Shown here one piece after another: positions 8,126 through 16,615 of a DNA stretch of 64,000 nucleotides. Every line of letters begins with the position of its first letter. Positions within the stretch are counted from its first letter, which is position 1. The position numbers and the translations under genes were made by a program. The stretch comes from Leptospiraceae bacterium (lineage in GTDB: Bacteria; Spirochaetota; Leptospiria; Leptospirales; Leptospiraceae), in contig JADJFV010000001.1 in the NCBI GenBank assembly GCA_016708435.1, positions 868,001 through 932,000 of the forward strand. Direction: 5' to 3'. The notes beneath the pieces were generated by a model. It was not told where the DNA came from, made no database searches, and was given only the letters and a program-made list of their open reading frames with translations.

Positions 8126-8790
8126 TTAAGTTTTTTTAAGTTTAGCAAAGGAGTCAGGTAATGCCTGTAAACTGCTAACAGAAAGATCAAGTTCCGTAAT
8201 ATCTTTTAAATTCCCAATATTATCTGGTAATTCTTTTATCTCATCACTATTTAGTCTGAATTCCTTTAGACTTTTAAGATTATCAAATGATTTAGGTAAC
8301 GCTTGTAAACTACTAAGAGAAAGATCAAGTTCCGTAATGCCTTTCAGATTTCCAATGTTATCTGGGAGTTTTTTTATTTTATCACTATCCAATCTGAATT
8401 TCTGTAAGTTTTTAAGTTTAACAAATGTTCCGGGTAATGATTGTAAACTGCTAAGAGAAAGATCAAGCTCAGTGATCTCTTTTAAATTTCCAATGCTATT
8501 AGGTAGTTCATCCATTTTATCACTATTTAGCTTGAATTTCTTTAGCTTTTTAAGTTCACCAAATGAATCAGGTAATTTGTGTAAACTGTTAAGTGATAGA
8601 TCAAGCTCAACAAGGTTTTTTTGATTGCCAATACTTTCTGGCAAAACTTTTATTTTATCGCTATTTAGTCTTAAGCTTTGTAATTTATTAAGTTTACCAA
8701 AGGTGTCGGGTAATTTCTGTAATCCACTAATATAAAGATCAAGCTCCACAAGGTTCTTTAGATTACCAATACTTTTGGGAATAAATTTTA
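8126..8790. repeat. Five-copy 138-bp tandem repeat within the LRR gene
   Basis: The short word agatcaag recurs at 8184, 8322, 8460, 8598 and 8736, exactly 138 bases apart each time. The flanking bases of each unit are also similar. One unit encodes two alternating 23-residue LRRs. Units at 8184 and 8322 are the most alike; similarity falls towards 8736 and is lost beyond about 8800. Confidence 0.85.
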
Positions 8791-9262
8791 TTACATCAAT
8801 TGAAATGGATTCTTTAGCAATCCAAAACGAGTCAAGGTTAATTTCAAGCTTTTTAAGATTTTCCAGATTCCCTATTTCGGTCGGAATAAATTTTATTTCC
8901 TCTGAACCTTTTACTATTAGAATTTTTAGTTTACTTAATGTAAAGATTGATAAAGGTAAAATTTTAATACTATCAAATGTTAATTCAAGATATTCTAAAC
9001 TCTTGAAATTATTGAAGCCGTCAGGTATTTCAATAACCTTGTTCATATTTAAACACAATCGCTCTAGATGCTTTAATTTAAAAATTATAGGAGATACAGA
9101 TTTCTTGAAATTAAGTTTTAACTCAATTACATTTTTAGAGGCATTTAAATAATAGGAAGATATATTTGGGTCAAGCAAATCGTTTGTAAATTGTTTATCC
9201 GTTTCGACGACTTTTCCATCCCCAGATTTGTTGAGTTCATTGATTATTTCTAAATCAGTCAT
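8126..9262 (-). CDS. Leucine-rich-repeat protein, N-terminal part of the frameshifted LRR-Roco gene
   Basis: This is 378 codons from the ATG at 9262. After a charged N-terminus of about 45 residues the whole product is LRR, with units of 23 residues (L-x-x-L-x-L-x-x-x-x-I-x-x-L-P-x-x-I-G-N-L-x-x). Two unit types alternate: ITELDLSLSSLQALP and LKKFRLNSDKIKELP. No signal peptide is present, so it acts in the cytoplasm. It ends LKKT at a stop created by an A-tract shift, and the repeat pattern resumes at once in the next frame. It is therefore the sensor-like arm of the Roco GTPase, not an independent gene. The near-identical units suggest expansion and contraction by recombination. Confidence 0.75.
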   Translation of the reverse strand: MTDLEIINELNKSGDGKVVETDKQFTNDLLDPNISSYYLNASKNVIELKLNFKKSVSPIIFKLKHLERLCLNMNKVIEIPDGFNNFKSLEYLELTFDSIKILPLSIFTLSKLKILIVKGSEEIKFIPTEIGNLENLKKLEINLDSFWIAKESISIDVIKFIPKSIGNLKNLVELDLYISGLQKLPDTFGKLNKLQSLRLNSDKIKVLPESIGNQKNLVELDLSLNSLHKLPDSFGELKKLKKFKLNSDKMDELPNSIGNLKEITELDLSLSSLQSLPGTFVKLKNLQKFRLDSDKIKKLPDNIGNLKGITELDLSLSSLQALPKSFDNLKSLKEFRLNSDEIKELPDNIGNLKDITELDLSVSSLQALPDSFAKLKKT

Positions 9263-9340
9263 ATGCTATAAATTGCTTAACACATTAATCATTATGTCTA
9301 TAGGTTTTGAAGGCTAATCAAAATAAACGAACGTGATCTA

Positions 9341-9661
9341 CTATGGGTAGCTTTCATACAAGGGTTCTTCTTCCGTTAAACAAATTAGAAGTTTGTATAT
9401 TGTTATATGAGGAGATTTGATATCTTCCGTATTAAATTTAGTAATATCATCTAGGAATTTTTTAATACTTTCACTTGTGTGATATTCTGGCTTTAAATTT
9501 CGCACAAAGCAAGTAGAGTCTGGAATTTCATTATTTTTTTTAGGATAGACAACATTTTCTTCTTTGCTTAAATCTTTAAGCTTGTTGTAAAAATATTGAT
9601 AATCTTTGGGATCAGTTTCTGTAAAAGTAAAAGCAATCACTGCATTCTCTTTAATATTCAT
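9341..9661 (-). CDS. Hypothetical 106-residue protein upstream of the LRR-Roco gene
   Basis: The product begins MNIKENAVIAFTFTETDPKDY and has no membrane segment or signal peptide. The alternation of a beta strand (AVIAFTFT), a helix (YFYNKLKDLS) and a strand (DSTCFVRNL) loosely resembles small ferredoxin-like proteins such as the SinR/Cas2-like group, which often sit beside mobile and defence genes. That link is weak. The gene is 78 bases upstream of, and on the same strand as, the LRR-Roco gene, so it may be the first gene of that operon. Confidence 0.45.
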   Translation of the reverse strand: MNIKENAVIAFTFTETDPKDYQYFYNKLKDLSKEENVVYPKKNNEIPDSTCFVRNLKPEYHTSESIKKFLDDITKFNTEDIKSPHITIYKLLICLTEEEPLYESYP

Positions 9662-9778
9662 AGTAAGTCTGATTTAATAGACAATTAAGAAATTGCAAGT
9701 TTTTTTATCTTCGCTCCATTTTTGTTTGAAATAATTCTCAATGAATAGAAATCATTAATAGTATATATGTAACCCCCA

Positions 9779-10060
9779 TTACCCCACAACGAAATTAAAA
9801 TTCACAAACGTAAATCCATCTGACTTCTTAACAGTTACTCCATTGTCATTTTGATAGAAAGGCGATGCGATTATTTTTTGTTCTAACTCTTCCGGGCTAA
9901 TATGCGTTATGTCCTCGTCTGCGAAGATGAGACTTTCAGCTGTTACTCCTTCCCAATACCACCCTTCATGTAAGGCATCGATATTTTCGAACTTGGTTAC
10001 ACTTCGAAATTTAATAGTAGTATCTTCCTCTACTGGAACATTCTTAAATTTATCTATCAT
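9779..10060 (-). CDS. Hypothetical 93-residue acidic protein
   Basis: The product is acidic and soluble, with two aromatic-rich strands (HEGWYWEGVTAESLIFA and SDGFTFVNFNFVV). No family is recognised. It lies between the PIN toxin-antitoxin pair and the LRR-Roco cluster, on the same strand as both. About 118 bases separate it from the 106-residue gene downstream. A role as an immunity or inhibitor protein is possible from size and charge, but nothing in the sequence shows this. Confidence 0.45.
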   Translation of the reverse strand: MIDKFKNVPVEEDTTIKFRSVTKFENIDALHEGWYWEGVTAESLIFADEDITHISPEELEQKIIASPFYQNDNGVTVKKSDGFTFVNFNFVVG

Positions 10061-10112
10061 GGTTACACCTTATTATCCTTCGTGGACTTCGCGCACTTTG
10101 TGGTAAGAAAAA

Positions 10113-10340
10113 TTATTTAACGACTTTTTTCTTTGCAGTAGCTCGTTTTTGTTTTCGGAAGTCAGTCGCTTCTTTATGAATCTCTTTTACGGTTTTATCT
10201 TTCCAATGATTTTGTTTCCATTCAGTATAATCGAATGGCTCTCTTTGAATAAGAGCAACAAACCGCTCTGCTTCTACTATGCCCAGATTTTTTACCAAGA
10301 GTTTCATTCCCTGAGATTTAATTTCTGTATCGGTTATCAT
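10113..10340 (-). CDS. Probable antitoxin paired with the PIN-domain toxin
   Basis: This 75-residue protein overlaps the end of the PIN gene by four bases (ATGA), the usual coupling in toxin-antitoxin operons. The N-terminal half is helical (MKLLVKNLGIVEAERFVALI), followed by REPFDYTEWKQNHW. The tail is strongly basic (RKQKRATAKKKVVK). Short proteins with this pattern occur beside PIN toxins in spirochaetes and cyanobacteria and are annotated as antitoxins. The order here is toxin first, antitoxin second, which is less usual. No DNA-binding domain is clear. The call rests mainly on context. Confidence 0.6.
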   Translation of the reverse strand: MITDTEIKSQGMKLLVKNLGIVEAERFVALIQREPFDYTEWKQNHWKDKTVKEIHKEATDFRKQKRATAKKKVVK

Positions 10341-10777
10341 ATCTTATCCTCCAAAATTCGAATATAATCCACAGGATTCATTACATGAATCTGATTTAAA
10401 GTAACTGCCTTTTTTATTAGTTTATAATCCGTTGTAATAAAGTAATCACACTTTGCTGAAATTGCACAAGCAATATGCAAAGCATCGTCAGCTTTTATGC
10501 CTTTTTTTTCTAATGCCTCCGCTTGCTTTAAGATAGATTCAGAAGGTTCAACATCAATGAATGCAAGGTCTATCCAACTTTCTATTGTCTCACGTCTCTC
10601 TTTATAGGGATTGTCTTCATTTTCGAATTCCAATATATACGACCAAGCCAATTTCAATCGACCTTCTTTTACCTCATGCTGAATAAAAAGCTTTGCCTCT
10701 GCTTCCAGTTTAATTTTTATATAAGTTTGGTCATCATAAGGGCGATTAAAAGAACACATATCAAGATATATTTTCAT
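10337..10777 (-). CDS. PIN-domain ribonuclease toxin (VapC-like)
   Basis: The 146-residue product opens MKIYLDMCSFNRPYDD, with D6 as the first acidic residue of the PIN site. Further candidates are E50, D97/D98 (IKADDALHIACAI) and D117 (YFITTDYKLIKK). These match the four-acid metal site of PIN nucleases, which cleave tRNA or mRNA when not blocked by an antitoxin. The next gene overlaps it by four bases and is the likely antitoxin. Length and motif order are normal, so the toxin is probably intact. The exact RNA target cannot be read from the sequence. Confidence 0.82.
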   Translation of the reverse strand: MKIYLDMCSFNRPYDDQTYIKIKLEAEAKLFIQHEVKEGRLKLAWSYILEFENEDNPYKERRETIESWIDLAFIDVEPSESILKQAEALEKKGIKADDALHIACAISAKCDYFITTDYKLIKKAVTLNQIHVMNPVDYIRILEDKI

Positions 10778-10861
10778 TGGTCTTATTCCTCGCAGCTTAT
10801 TAAAACTTACTAAACACTACAATTGTAATAAACCTAAAGATAATTAAAAGCTTTTTTACTT

Positions 10862-10908
10862 AGACAGTCGGTTGCAACCGACTGCGCAGTGCGTAGCTAC
10901 GCACTGTC
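10862..10908. repeat. Two adjacent perfect 20-bp palindromes
   Basis: Bases 10865-10884 (cagtcggttgcaaccgactg) and 10887-10906 (cagtgcgtagctacgcactg) are each perfect palindromes, two bases apart. The outer bases agacagt and actgtct also pair. The unit can form two hairpins or one cruciform. It lies between the tex stop (10923) and the toxin-antitoxin operon. It could be a mobile palindromic repeat; no T-run makes a simple terminator on either strand. Confidence 0.75.
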
Positions 10909-10922
10909 TCCCCCAATCCTTC

Positions 10923-13070
10923 CTACTCAAACTTCATCGTTAGTTGCACTCGCTTTCTCTCTTTATCAATCGAGACAACTTTTACTTTCACTTGCTGATT
11001 TAATTGTAAAACGTCAGAAGGACTTTTTATAAATTGATTGGAGATTTGGGAAATATGAAGTAAGCCTGATTCTTTGATTCCGATATTTACGAAGGCGCCG
11101 AAGTTTGTGAGATTGTTTACGATTCCTGGAAGAACCAATCCTTCTTTGAGATCGTCGATCGTTTTGATTGAGTCATCGAACGAAAAAGATTTTGCTTTTT
11201 GTCTTGGATCGAGTCCTGGCTTTGCTAATTCTTTTACAATGTCTTGCAATGTAGGAAGACCAATTTCATCTGTGAGATATTTTTTTACTTCAATCTTTTT
11301 TTGAAGACTCTCATCTTTTAGTAGAGTTGGGATATCTGTCTTCAAATCCTTTGCCATTTTTTCTACGATTGTGTAGGCTTCTGGATGAACGGCACTGTTG
11401 TCTAATGGATTTTCTGAATTGGGAATTCGTAAGAAACCAGCGCATTGTTCAAATGCTTTTTCTCCTAGGCGTGGAACTTTAAGTAGTTGTTTACGGGATT
11501 TGAATTGTCCATGTTCTTTTCGGAAACTAACAATGCTTTCGGCTAACGCAGGACCCACACCCGAAACGTAGGCTAATAAGTGTTTGCTTGCCGTATTGAG
11601 GTTAACACCGACTAGATTCACACAGCTTTCAACTACTTGGTCTAAGCGAGAGTGTAATAGCGATTGGTCTACATCGTGTTGGTATTGCCCGACTCCGATG
11701 GATTTTGGTTCGATCTTTACTAGTTCAGCCAGTGGATCAAGAAGTCTTCTTCCAATAGACACTGCTCCTCTTACTGTAACGTCTTGGTCGGGAAATTCGT
11801 CTCGAGCTATCTTTGACGCTGAATAAATGGAAGCGCCTGCTTCATTCACCATAAAAATTTCTACAGCCGAAGGAAAGTTAATTCCTTTAAAGAAACTTTC
11901 TGTCTCTCTAGAAGCAGTTCCATTTCCGATTGCGATTGCTTCTGTTTTAAATTTCTTTGCTAAATCTAAAATCATTGCGCGTGATTTTTCTATTTCATTT
12001 TGTGGTGGATGTGGGTAAATTGTTGAATTGAATAGAAAATTTCCTTCGCTATCTAAACATACTATTTTACATCCCGTTCTAAATCCGGGGTCAACTGCCA
12101 TTATCCTCTTTTGTCCTAATGGAGATGATAATAGAAGTTGTCTGAGATTGAGCGAAAACACATGAATAGCCTCTAAGTCCGCGTTTTCTTTTGTCATCTG
12201 GCGAAATTCTGTTTCTATGGAAGGTTGCAAAAGTCGTTTGTAAGAATCTTTAATTGCTATATCTAATTGCTCTCTCGACTCTCTAGTAGCATTTTTCTTG
12301 ATAACTGAATTTTCCATTGCCTGAATGGTTGTATCATGGTCAGGTGCGATAGAAAGTTTTAGAATCTCTTCATTCACTCCGCGCATAATAGCTAGAAACC
12401 GGTGTGACGGACATTTCTGTAAAGGCTCTTCGTATTCAAAATAATCTTTGTATTTACTTCCCTCTTCGTCTTTGCCTTTAACCACGGAGGATTTTACAAT
12501 AGCTTGTCTCTGGAACTGGGAACGTATAAGACTTCTTACTTCTTTTGTTTCACTAATCATCTCAGCCACAATATCTCTCGCTCCCTGCAAAGCCTCTTCG
12601 ATGGAACTAACGTCTTTTTCTTTAGAGACAAAGGATTTCGCAAGCTCTGATAAATTATTTTTTGATTGCTCCATTATATGTAAGGCTAATGGCTCTAAGC
12701 CTTTCTCTCTTGCAACTGACGCTTTTGTTTTTCGTTTTGGTTTGTATGGTAAATAGAGGTCTTCTAATTCAATTGGATCATACGTAGATGTAATTTTTTT
12801 TCTAAGTTCTGCTGTGAGCTTTCCTTGCTCTTCGATTGTATGTAATACAGTTTCTCTTCTTTTTTCTAACTCGACTAATTGATTGATTCGAGTAGAGATA
12901 TTTGCAATCTGAACTTCGTCTAGGCTTCCCGTGATTTCTTTTCTATAGCGGCTAATAAAGGGAATCGTCGCTCCCTCTTCTAAAAGTTGAATCGTGCCTG
13001 CAATTTGCTTTTCTGAAATTTGAAGTTCTTTGGAAAGAATGGATACATGTGCTTTGTTCATAATATCCAT
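10923..13070 (-). CDS. tex: Tex/YhgF family S1 RNA-binding transcription accessory protein
   Basis: The 715-residue protein has the usual Tex layout. It has an N-terminal helical Tex domain (EGATIPFISRYRKEITGSLDE), a YqgF/RNase H-like domain opening MAVDPGFRTGCKIVCLD, a helix-hairpin-helix pair (LLAYVSGVGPALAESIV and LLKVPRLGEKAFEQCAG) and a C-terminal S1 domain (GIVNNLTNFGAFVNIGIKE). The length is close to that of family members. Tex binds nucleic acid and is implicated in transcription and, in some pathogens, toxin expression; its precise job is unknown. It stands alone, with no close co-directional partner, between the palindromic repeat and an intergenic hairpin. The ATG at 13070 gives the full domain. 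Confidence 0.93.
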   Translation of the reverse strand: MDIMNKAHVSILSKELQISEKQIAGTIQLLEEGATIPFISRYRKEITGSLDEVQIANISTRINQLVELEKRRETVLHTIEEQGKLTAELRKKITSTYDPIELEDLYLPYKPKRKTKASVAREKGLEPLALHIMEQSKNNLSELAKSFVSKEKDVSSIEEALQGARDIVAEMISETKEVRSLIRSQFQRQAIVKSSVVKGKDEEGSKYKDYFEYEEPLQKCPSHRFLAIMRGVNEEILKLSIAPDHDTTIQAMENSVIKKNATRESREQLDIAIKDSYKRLLQPSIETEFRQMTKENADLEAIHVFSLNLRQLLLSSPLGQKRIMAVDPGFRTGCKIVCLDSEGNFLFNSTIYPHPPQNEIEKSRAMILDLAKKFKTEAIAIGNGTASRETESFFKGINFPSAVEIFMVNEAGASIYSASKIARDEFPDQDVTVRGAVSIGRRLLDPLAELVKIEPKSIGVGQYQHDVDQSLLHSRLDQVVESCVNLVGVNLNTASKHLLAYVSGVGPALAESIVSFRKEHGQFKSRKQLLKVPRLGEKAFEQCAGFLRIPNSENPLDNSAVHPEAYTIVEKMAKDLKTDIPTLLKDESLQKKIEVKKYLTDEIGLPTLQDIVKELAKPGLDPRQKAKSFSFDDSIKTIDDLKEGLVLPGIVNNLTNFGAFVNIGIKESGLLHISQISNQFIKSPSDVLQLNQQVKVKVVSIDKERKRVQLTMKFE

Positions 13071-13136
13071 TTTTTAAAATATATTATACTCGTCTTTTCT
13101 TTCCCGTTTGATCAACTATAAATTTGATCAAGGGCA

Positions 13137-13164
13137 GGGGAAAGTCTAAAGCTAGACAAACCCC
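13137..13164. terminator. Interrupted hairpin between two minus-strand genes
   Basis: GGGG (13137-13140) pairs with CCCC (13161-13164) and gtcta (13144-13148) with tagac (13153-13157), with an AAA/AAA internal loop. TTTT follows on the plus strand only. The gene that ends here is on the minus strand, so this is terminator-like in shape but points the wrong way. It may act on both strands or be a protein-binding site. Confidence 0.35.
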
Positions 13165-13195
13165 TTTTAAAAAATAGTCATCCTAAAAAAAGAAT

Positions 13196-14005
13196 TTAAT
13201 ATTCTAAAGACTTCTTTTGAAATTGCACATTCGTTTTTGTTCGATTGTTTGTAGATAAATCATTTAAATCATAAATCTTTCCTAAAAGTCTATCAAATAC
13301 AACTAAACTCTTTAAATATGATTTTTGTTTAAAAGTGAATCGAATCGGCTCCGGGTCGGTATTATCAAATGTATCTAACCCAAATTTACCAATTCCAATT
13401 TTTCCTTCTAGCGGTATATTTTTGTTTGCCGGAAAATCTTGTATTTGCCTGATTACAAATATTTTATCATCGTGACTTGGTTTTCCAAGTGGATCAGTAT
13501 CAATTATTTCTAAATTAGTTTTTTCTTTTAATGCAAAATTATCCATCAAAATTTTAGTTTTGATCTTTGTTAGCTTAGCTTCTACCGGTTTATCGCTATT
13601 CGCAAGCGTATTGGAAGGAATATCGAAGAATAAAATAATCTGTTTACTCTTTGAGCCATGACTATTTTTGATTTCAATATCTATAGCATCAAACTGTTCT
13701 ACTTTTAAACAGTTTCCTGTCTCAGCTTGATTCGGATTTTCAATGCATTCATCTCCTTTTGTGATTCCCCTCGATACAATTGTTCTGCCCGGTATAGTAT
13801 CTAACCGCATAAAAAGAATTTTGTAATATCCTTTCAATGCAGTATTAACCTCAGAAATTTTTTGGTCCAGTAGATCTTCTGACTTGAGAATGTTTTCAAT
13901 AGAAGACCCATCATTCTCAGACTTTTGAACCTTAAGCGGCTCTACCTTTTCCTGAGCAAGAATGCTGAGACTTATAAATAAAAATGGAATTATAGTAAAT
14001 TTCAT
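13196..14005 (-). CDS. Secreted hypothetical protein
   Basis: The 269-residue product starts MKFTIIPFLFISLSILAQEKVEP, a standard signal peptide with likely cleavage after SILAQ or nearby. No lipobox Cys is present, so it is a periplasmic or exported soluble protein. The body is rich in charged residues and beta strands (for example KSKQIILFFDIPSNTL) and has no motif that can be named. Two Cys (in GDECIENPNQAETGNCLKV) could form a disulfide bridge. It is a single gene between tex and the fusA promoter region. The function is unknown. Confidence 0.75.
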   Translation of the reverse strand: MKFTIIPFLFISLSILAQEKVEPLKVQKSENDGSSIENILKSEDLLDQKISEVNTALKGYYKILFMRLDTIPGRTIVSRGITKGDECIENPNQAETGNCLKVEQFDAIDIEIKNSHGSKSKQIILFFDIPSNTLANSDKPVEAKLTKIKTKILMDNFALKEKTNLEIIDTDPLGKPSHDDKIFVIRQIQDFPANKNIPLEGKIGIGKFGLDTFDNTDPEPIRFTFKQKSYLKSLVVFDRLLGKIYDLNDLSTNNRTKTNVQFQKKSLEY

Positions 14006-14237
14006 AGATTATCCTCTTTGTTTCTTTCTAATGAAAGAAATTTGAACGAAGCGTTCAGAGAACAACATGTCAAGGCATATTAATACAATTTCAGTTTAAT
14101 TATGATGATATATTTTTCTTACTAACGACTTAAGACTAAATGGTCTCTCACCTCTTTTTGTTCGACTCACAGCCTATATTTGCAATTATGACATACAATC
14201 GGGCAATTTGCCCCTACAATTGGAATAGAGGACAATC

Positions 14238-16343
14238 ATGAGCACAAAAACATTGAGCGATAAACTAAAAAACACCCGTAATATCGGGATCTCAGCTCAC
14301 ATCGATTCAGGGAAAACAACACTTACAGAACGTATTCTTTTTTATACGAATAGAATTCACGCTATCCATGACGTTCGCGGTAAAGACGGCGTCGGGGCAA
14401 AGATGGACAGTATGGAATTGGAAAGAGAGCGCGGAATCACCATTCAATCTGCTGCTACCTATTGCACTTGGAAAAATACTTCTATAAATATCATTGATAC
14501 TCCCGGTCACGTTGACTTTACAATTGAAGTTGAGCGCTCTTTGCGAGTTCTTGATGGTGCTATCTTAGTTCTTTGTGGTGTATCGGGTGTTCAATCTCAG
14601 TCCATCACTGTGGATAGACAAATGAGACGTTACTCTGTTCCGCGCGTTGCCTTTATTAACAAACTTGATAGAACTGGTGCAAATCCATTCCGCGTGATTG
14701 ATCAACTAAGAGAAAAGCTAAAGCATAACGCTGTAGCAGTTCAACTTCCTATTGGTCTTGAAGGAAATTTCAATGGAATCATCGACTTAGTATCCATGAA
14801 AGCCGTTTATTTTGAAGGTGCAAATGGAATGGACGTTGTAGAAAAAGAAATTCCTGCTGAGCACCAAGAACTTGCTAACAAAAAAAGAGAAGAACTTCTA
14901 GATGCAGTTTCTTTATTCAGTGATGAACTAACCGAAGCAATGCTGGAAGGAACTCCTACTGAAGATCAAATCAAACGTGCGATTCGTCAAGGCGTTCTCG
15001 AATTAAAACTAACTCCTGTATTTATGGGCTCTGCTTATAAAAACAAAGGAGTTCAAAAACTTCTCGATGGAGTAGCGGATTATCTTGCTAATCCGACAGA
15101 AGTCGTAAACAAAGGTCTCGATCTAAATAAAGATGAAGAAGAAATCATTCTCGAATCAGATCCTACTAAACCTCTCGCATGTCTTGCATTCAAATTGGAA
15201 GACGGACGTTATGGTCAGTTGACTTATGTTCGTGTATACCAAGGAAAACTTTCTAAGGGTATGACGATTTTCAATTCTTCTAACAATAAAAAACACAGTG
15301 TGGGGCGACTCGTTCGTATGCACTCTGACGAGATGGAAGAAATCACATCCGCAGAAGCAGGAGATATCGTTGCGTTATTCGGTATTGATTGTGCGTCAGG
15401 CGATACATTTACTGATGGAACTTGGAAAATTACAATGGAGTCTATGTTTGTTCCTGCTCCTGTGATTTCTCTTACAATCGAATGTAAAGAATCTAAACAA
15501 CTTCCTAACCTTGCTAAAGCGTTAAACCGTTTTACAAAAGAAGATCCAACTTTCAAAACAGAAATTGATAAAGAGTCTGGACAAACTATCATCAAAGGGA
15601 TGGGTGAATTACACCTTGAAGTTTATGTAGAGCGTATGAGGAGAGAATACGGTGTTGATTTAGTAACCGGCGCTCCTCAAGTTGCTTACCGTGAGACTAT
15701 CACCAAGAAAGCTGAATTTGATTACACTCATAAAAAGCAAACGGGTGGTCAGGGTCAATTCTCTCGCGTTGCCGGTTACCTTGAGCCTATCGCTCTCGAA
15801 GAAGGAAAGAACTACGAGTTCGTTGACAAAGTTGTTGGTGGATCTATTCCTCGTGAGTATATCAGTTCTTGTGATAAAGGATTTAAAAGCTGTCTCGAAA
15901 GAGGAGCTCTTATTGGATTCCCAATCGTTGGTGTGCGTGCTGTTATCAATGACGGTGCTTACCATGATGTGGATTCTTCTGATATGGCATTCCAAATTGG
16001 TGCTCGTTACGGATTCCGTCAAGGGTTCGCAAAGGCTGCTCCGATTATCCTCGAGCCTATCATGAAAGTAGAAGTTGATGGTCCGGTCGAATTCCAGGGA
16101 GCAATCCTCGGCGGTATTAACCAGAGACGTGGTATGATTCTAGCGACAACAGAACAAGATGCTTATTGTAAAATTGAAGCAGAAGTTCCTTTAGCGGATA
16201 TGTTTGGTTATTCGACAGTCCTACGTTCTTCTACTCAAGGTAAAGCTGAGTTCTCAATGGAATTTTCTCGTTACGCTCCTGTTCCTAGAAACGTCGCGGA
16301 CGAGTTAACCAAGAAATACAAAGTTAAACAAGACGAAGATTAG
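14238..16343 (+). CDS. fusA: Translation elongation factor G (spirochaetal/mitochondrial EF-G1 type)
   Basis: The 701-residue GTPase carries all G motifs: AHIDSGKTTLTER, the switch I region RERGITIQSAATYC, DTPGHVDFT and NKLD. Domains II to V follow at normal length. The sequence KDGVGAKMDSMELERERG resembles mitochondrial EFG1 and the spdEFG1 proteins of spirochaetes and planctomycetes more than it does standard bacterial EF-G. In organisms with two spd-type factors, one works in translocation and the other in ribosome recycling; this one carries the translocase-type signature. It stands apart from an rpsL-rpsG-tuf operon, which fits a spdEFG gene. A terminator follows at 16435. The start is preceded by AGAGG. 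Confidence 0.93.
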   Translation: MSTKTLSDKLKNTRNIGISAHIDSGKTTLTERILFYTNRIHAIHDVRGKDGVGAKMDSMELERERGITIQSAATYCTWKNTSINIIDTPGHVDFTIEVERSLRVLDGAILVLCGVSGVQSQSITVDRQMRRYSVPRVAFINKLDRTGANPFRVIDQLREKLKHNAVAVQLPIGLEGNFNGIIDLVSMKAVYFEGANGMDVVEKEIPAEHQELANKKREELLDAVSLFSDELTEAMLEGTPTEDQIKRAIRQGVLELKLTPVFMGSAYKNKGVQKLLDGVADYLANPTEVVNKGLDLNKDEEEIILESDPTKPLACLAFKLEDGRYGQLTYVRVYQGKLSKGMTIFNSSNNKKHSVGRLVRMHSDEMEEITSAEAGDIVALFGIDCASGDTFTDGTWKITMESMFVPAPVISLTIECKESKQLPNLAKALNRFTKEDPTFKTEIDKESGQTIIKGMGELHLEVYVERMRREYGVDLVTGAPQVAYRETITKKAEFDYTHKKQTGGQGQFSRVAGYLEPIALEEGKNYEFVDKVVGGSIPREYISSCDKGFKSCLERGALIGFPIVGVRAVINDGAYHDVDSSDMAFQIGARYGFRQGFAKAAPIILEPIMKVEVDGPVEFQGAILGGINQRRGMILATTEQDAYCKIEAEVPLADMFGYSTVLRSSTQGKAEFSMEFSRYAPVPRNVADELTKKYKVKQDED

Positions 16344-16366
16344 ACTAATCTTGGGCTGTAGACATT

Positions 16367-16400
16367 ATCGTAAGGACTTGATTAATCAAGTCCTTACGAT
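16367..16400. repeat. 34-bp perfect palindrome downstream of fusA
   Basis: Bases 16367-16400 equal their own reverse complement. The half-unit is atcgtaaggacttgatt. It lies 24 bases after the fusA stop and 34 bases before the terminator. It has no T-run of its own. It can be a mobile palindromic repeat or a binding site. Confidence 0.8.
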
Positions 16401-16434
16401 AAAGGATGTGTCCCTACGATACTGTTATGCTTAC

Positions 16435-16467
16435 AAAAAAAGCCAAGCTGCAAAGCTTGGCTTTTTT
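16435..16467 (+). terminator. Intrinsic terminator of fusA
   Basis: The stem AAGCCAAGC/GCTTGGCTT closes a six-base loop (tgcaaa) and is followed by a run of T. An A-run precedes it, so it can work on both strands. Confidence 0.85.
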
Positions 16468-16615
16468 ATTTTTAGGGGTTATTCTATATTATCTACTTAG
16501 AAGAAGTGTCTCTCCTGAAATCTCCACTCAGCTTTGTCGAAGGTTTCCTACCTTCTTGCTTTAATCATACAACCACCAAACAATTTTGAAGTTATCAAGA
16601 AGGAGAGTTTCCCGA

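Noticed and set aside
8126..8790. The regular 138-bp repeats as a possible CRISPR array
   Set aside because: Whole units are similar, with no short constant repeat and variable spacer pattern, and they encode continuous LRR protein.
14307..16065. Minus- and plus-strand frames of 67-127 codons inside fusA
   Set aside because: They overlap a strongly conserved gene and show only the codon pattern of its opposite strand or shifted frame.
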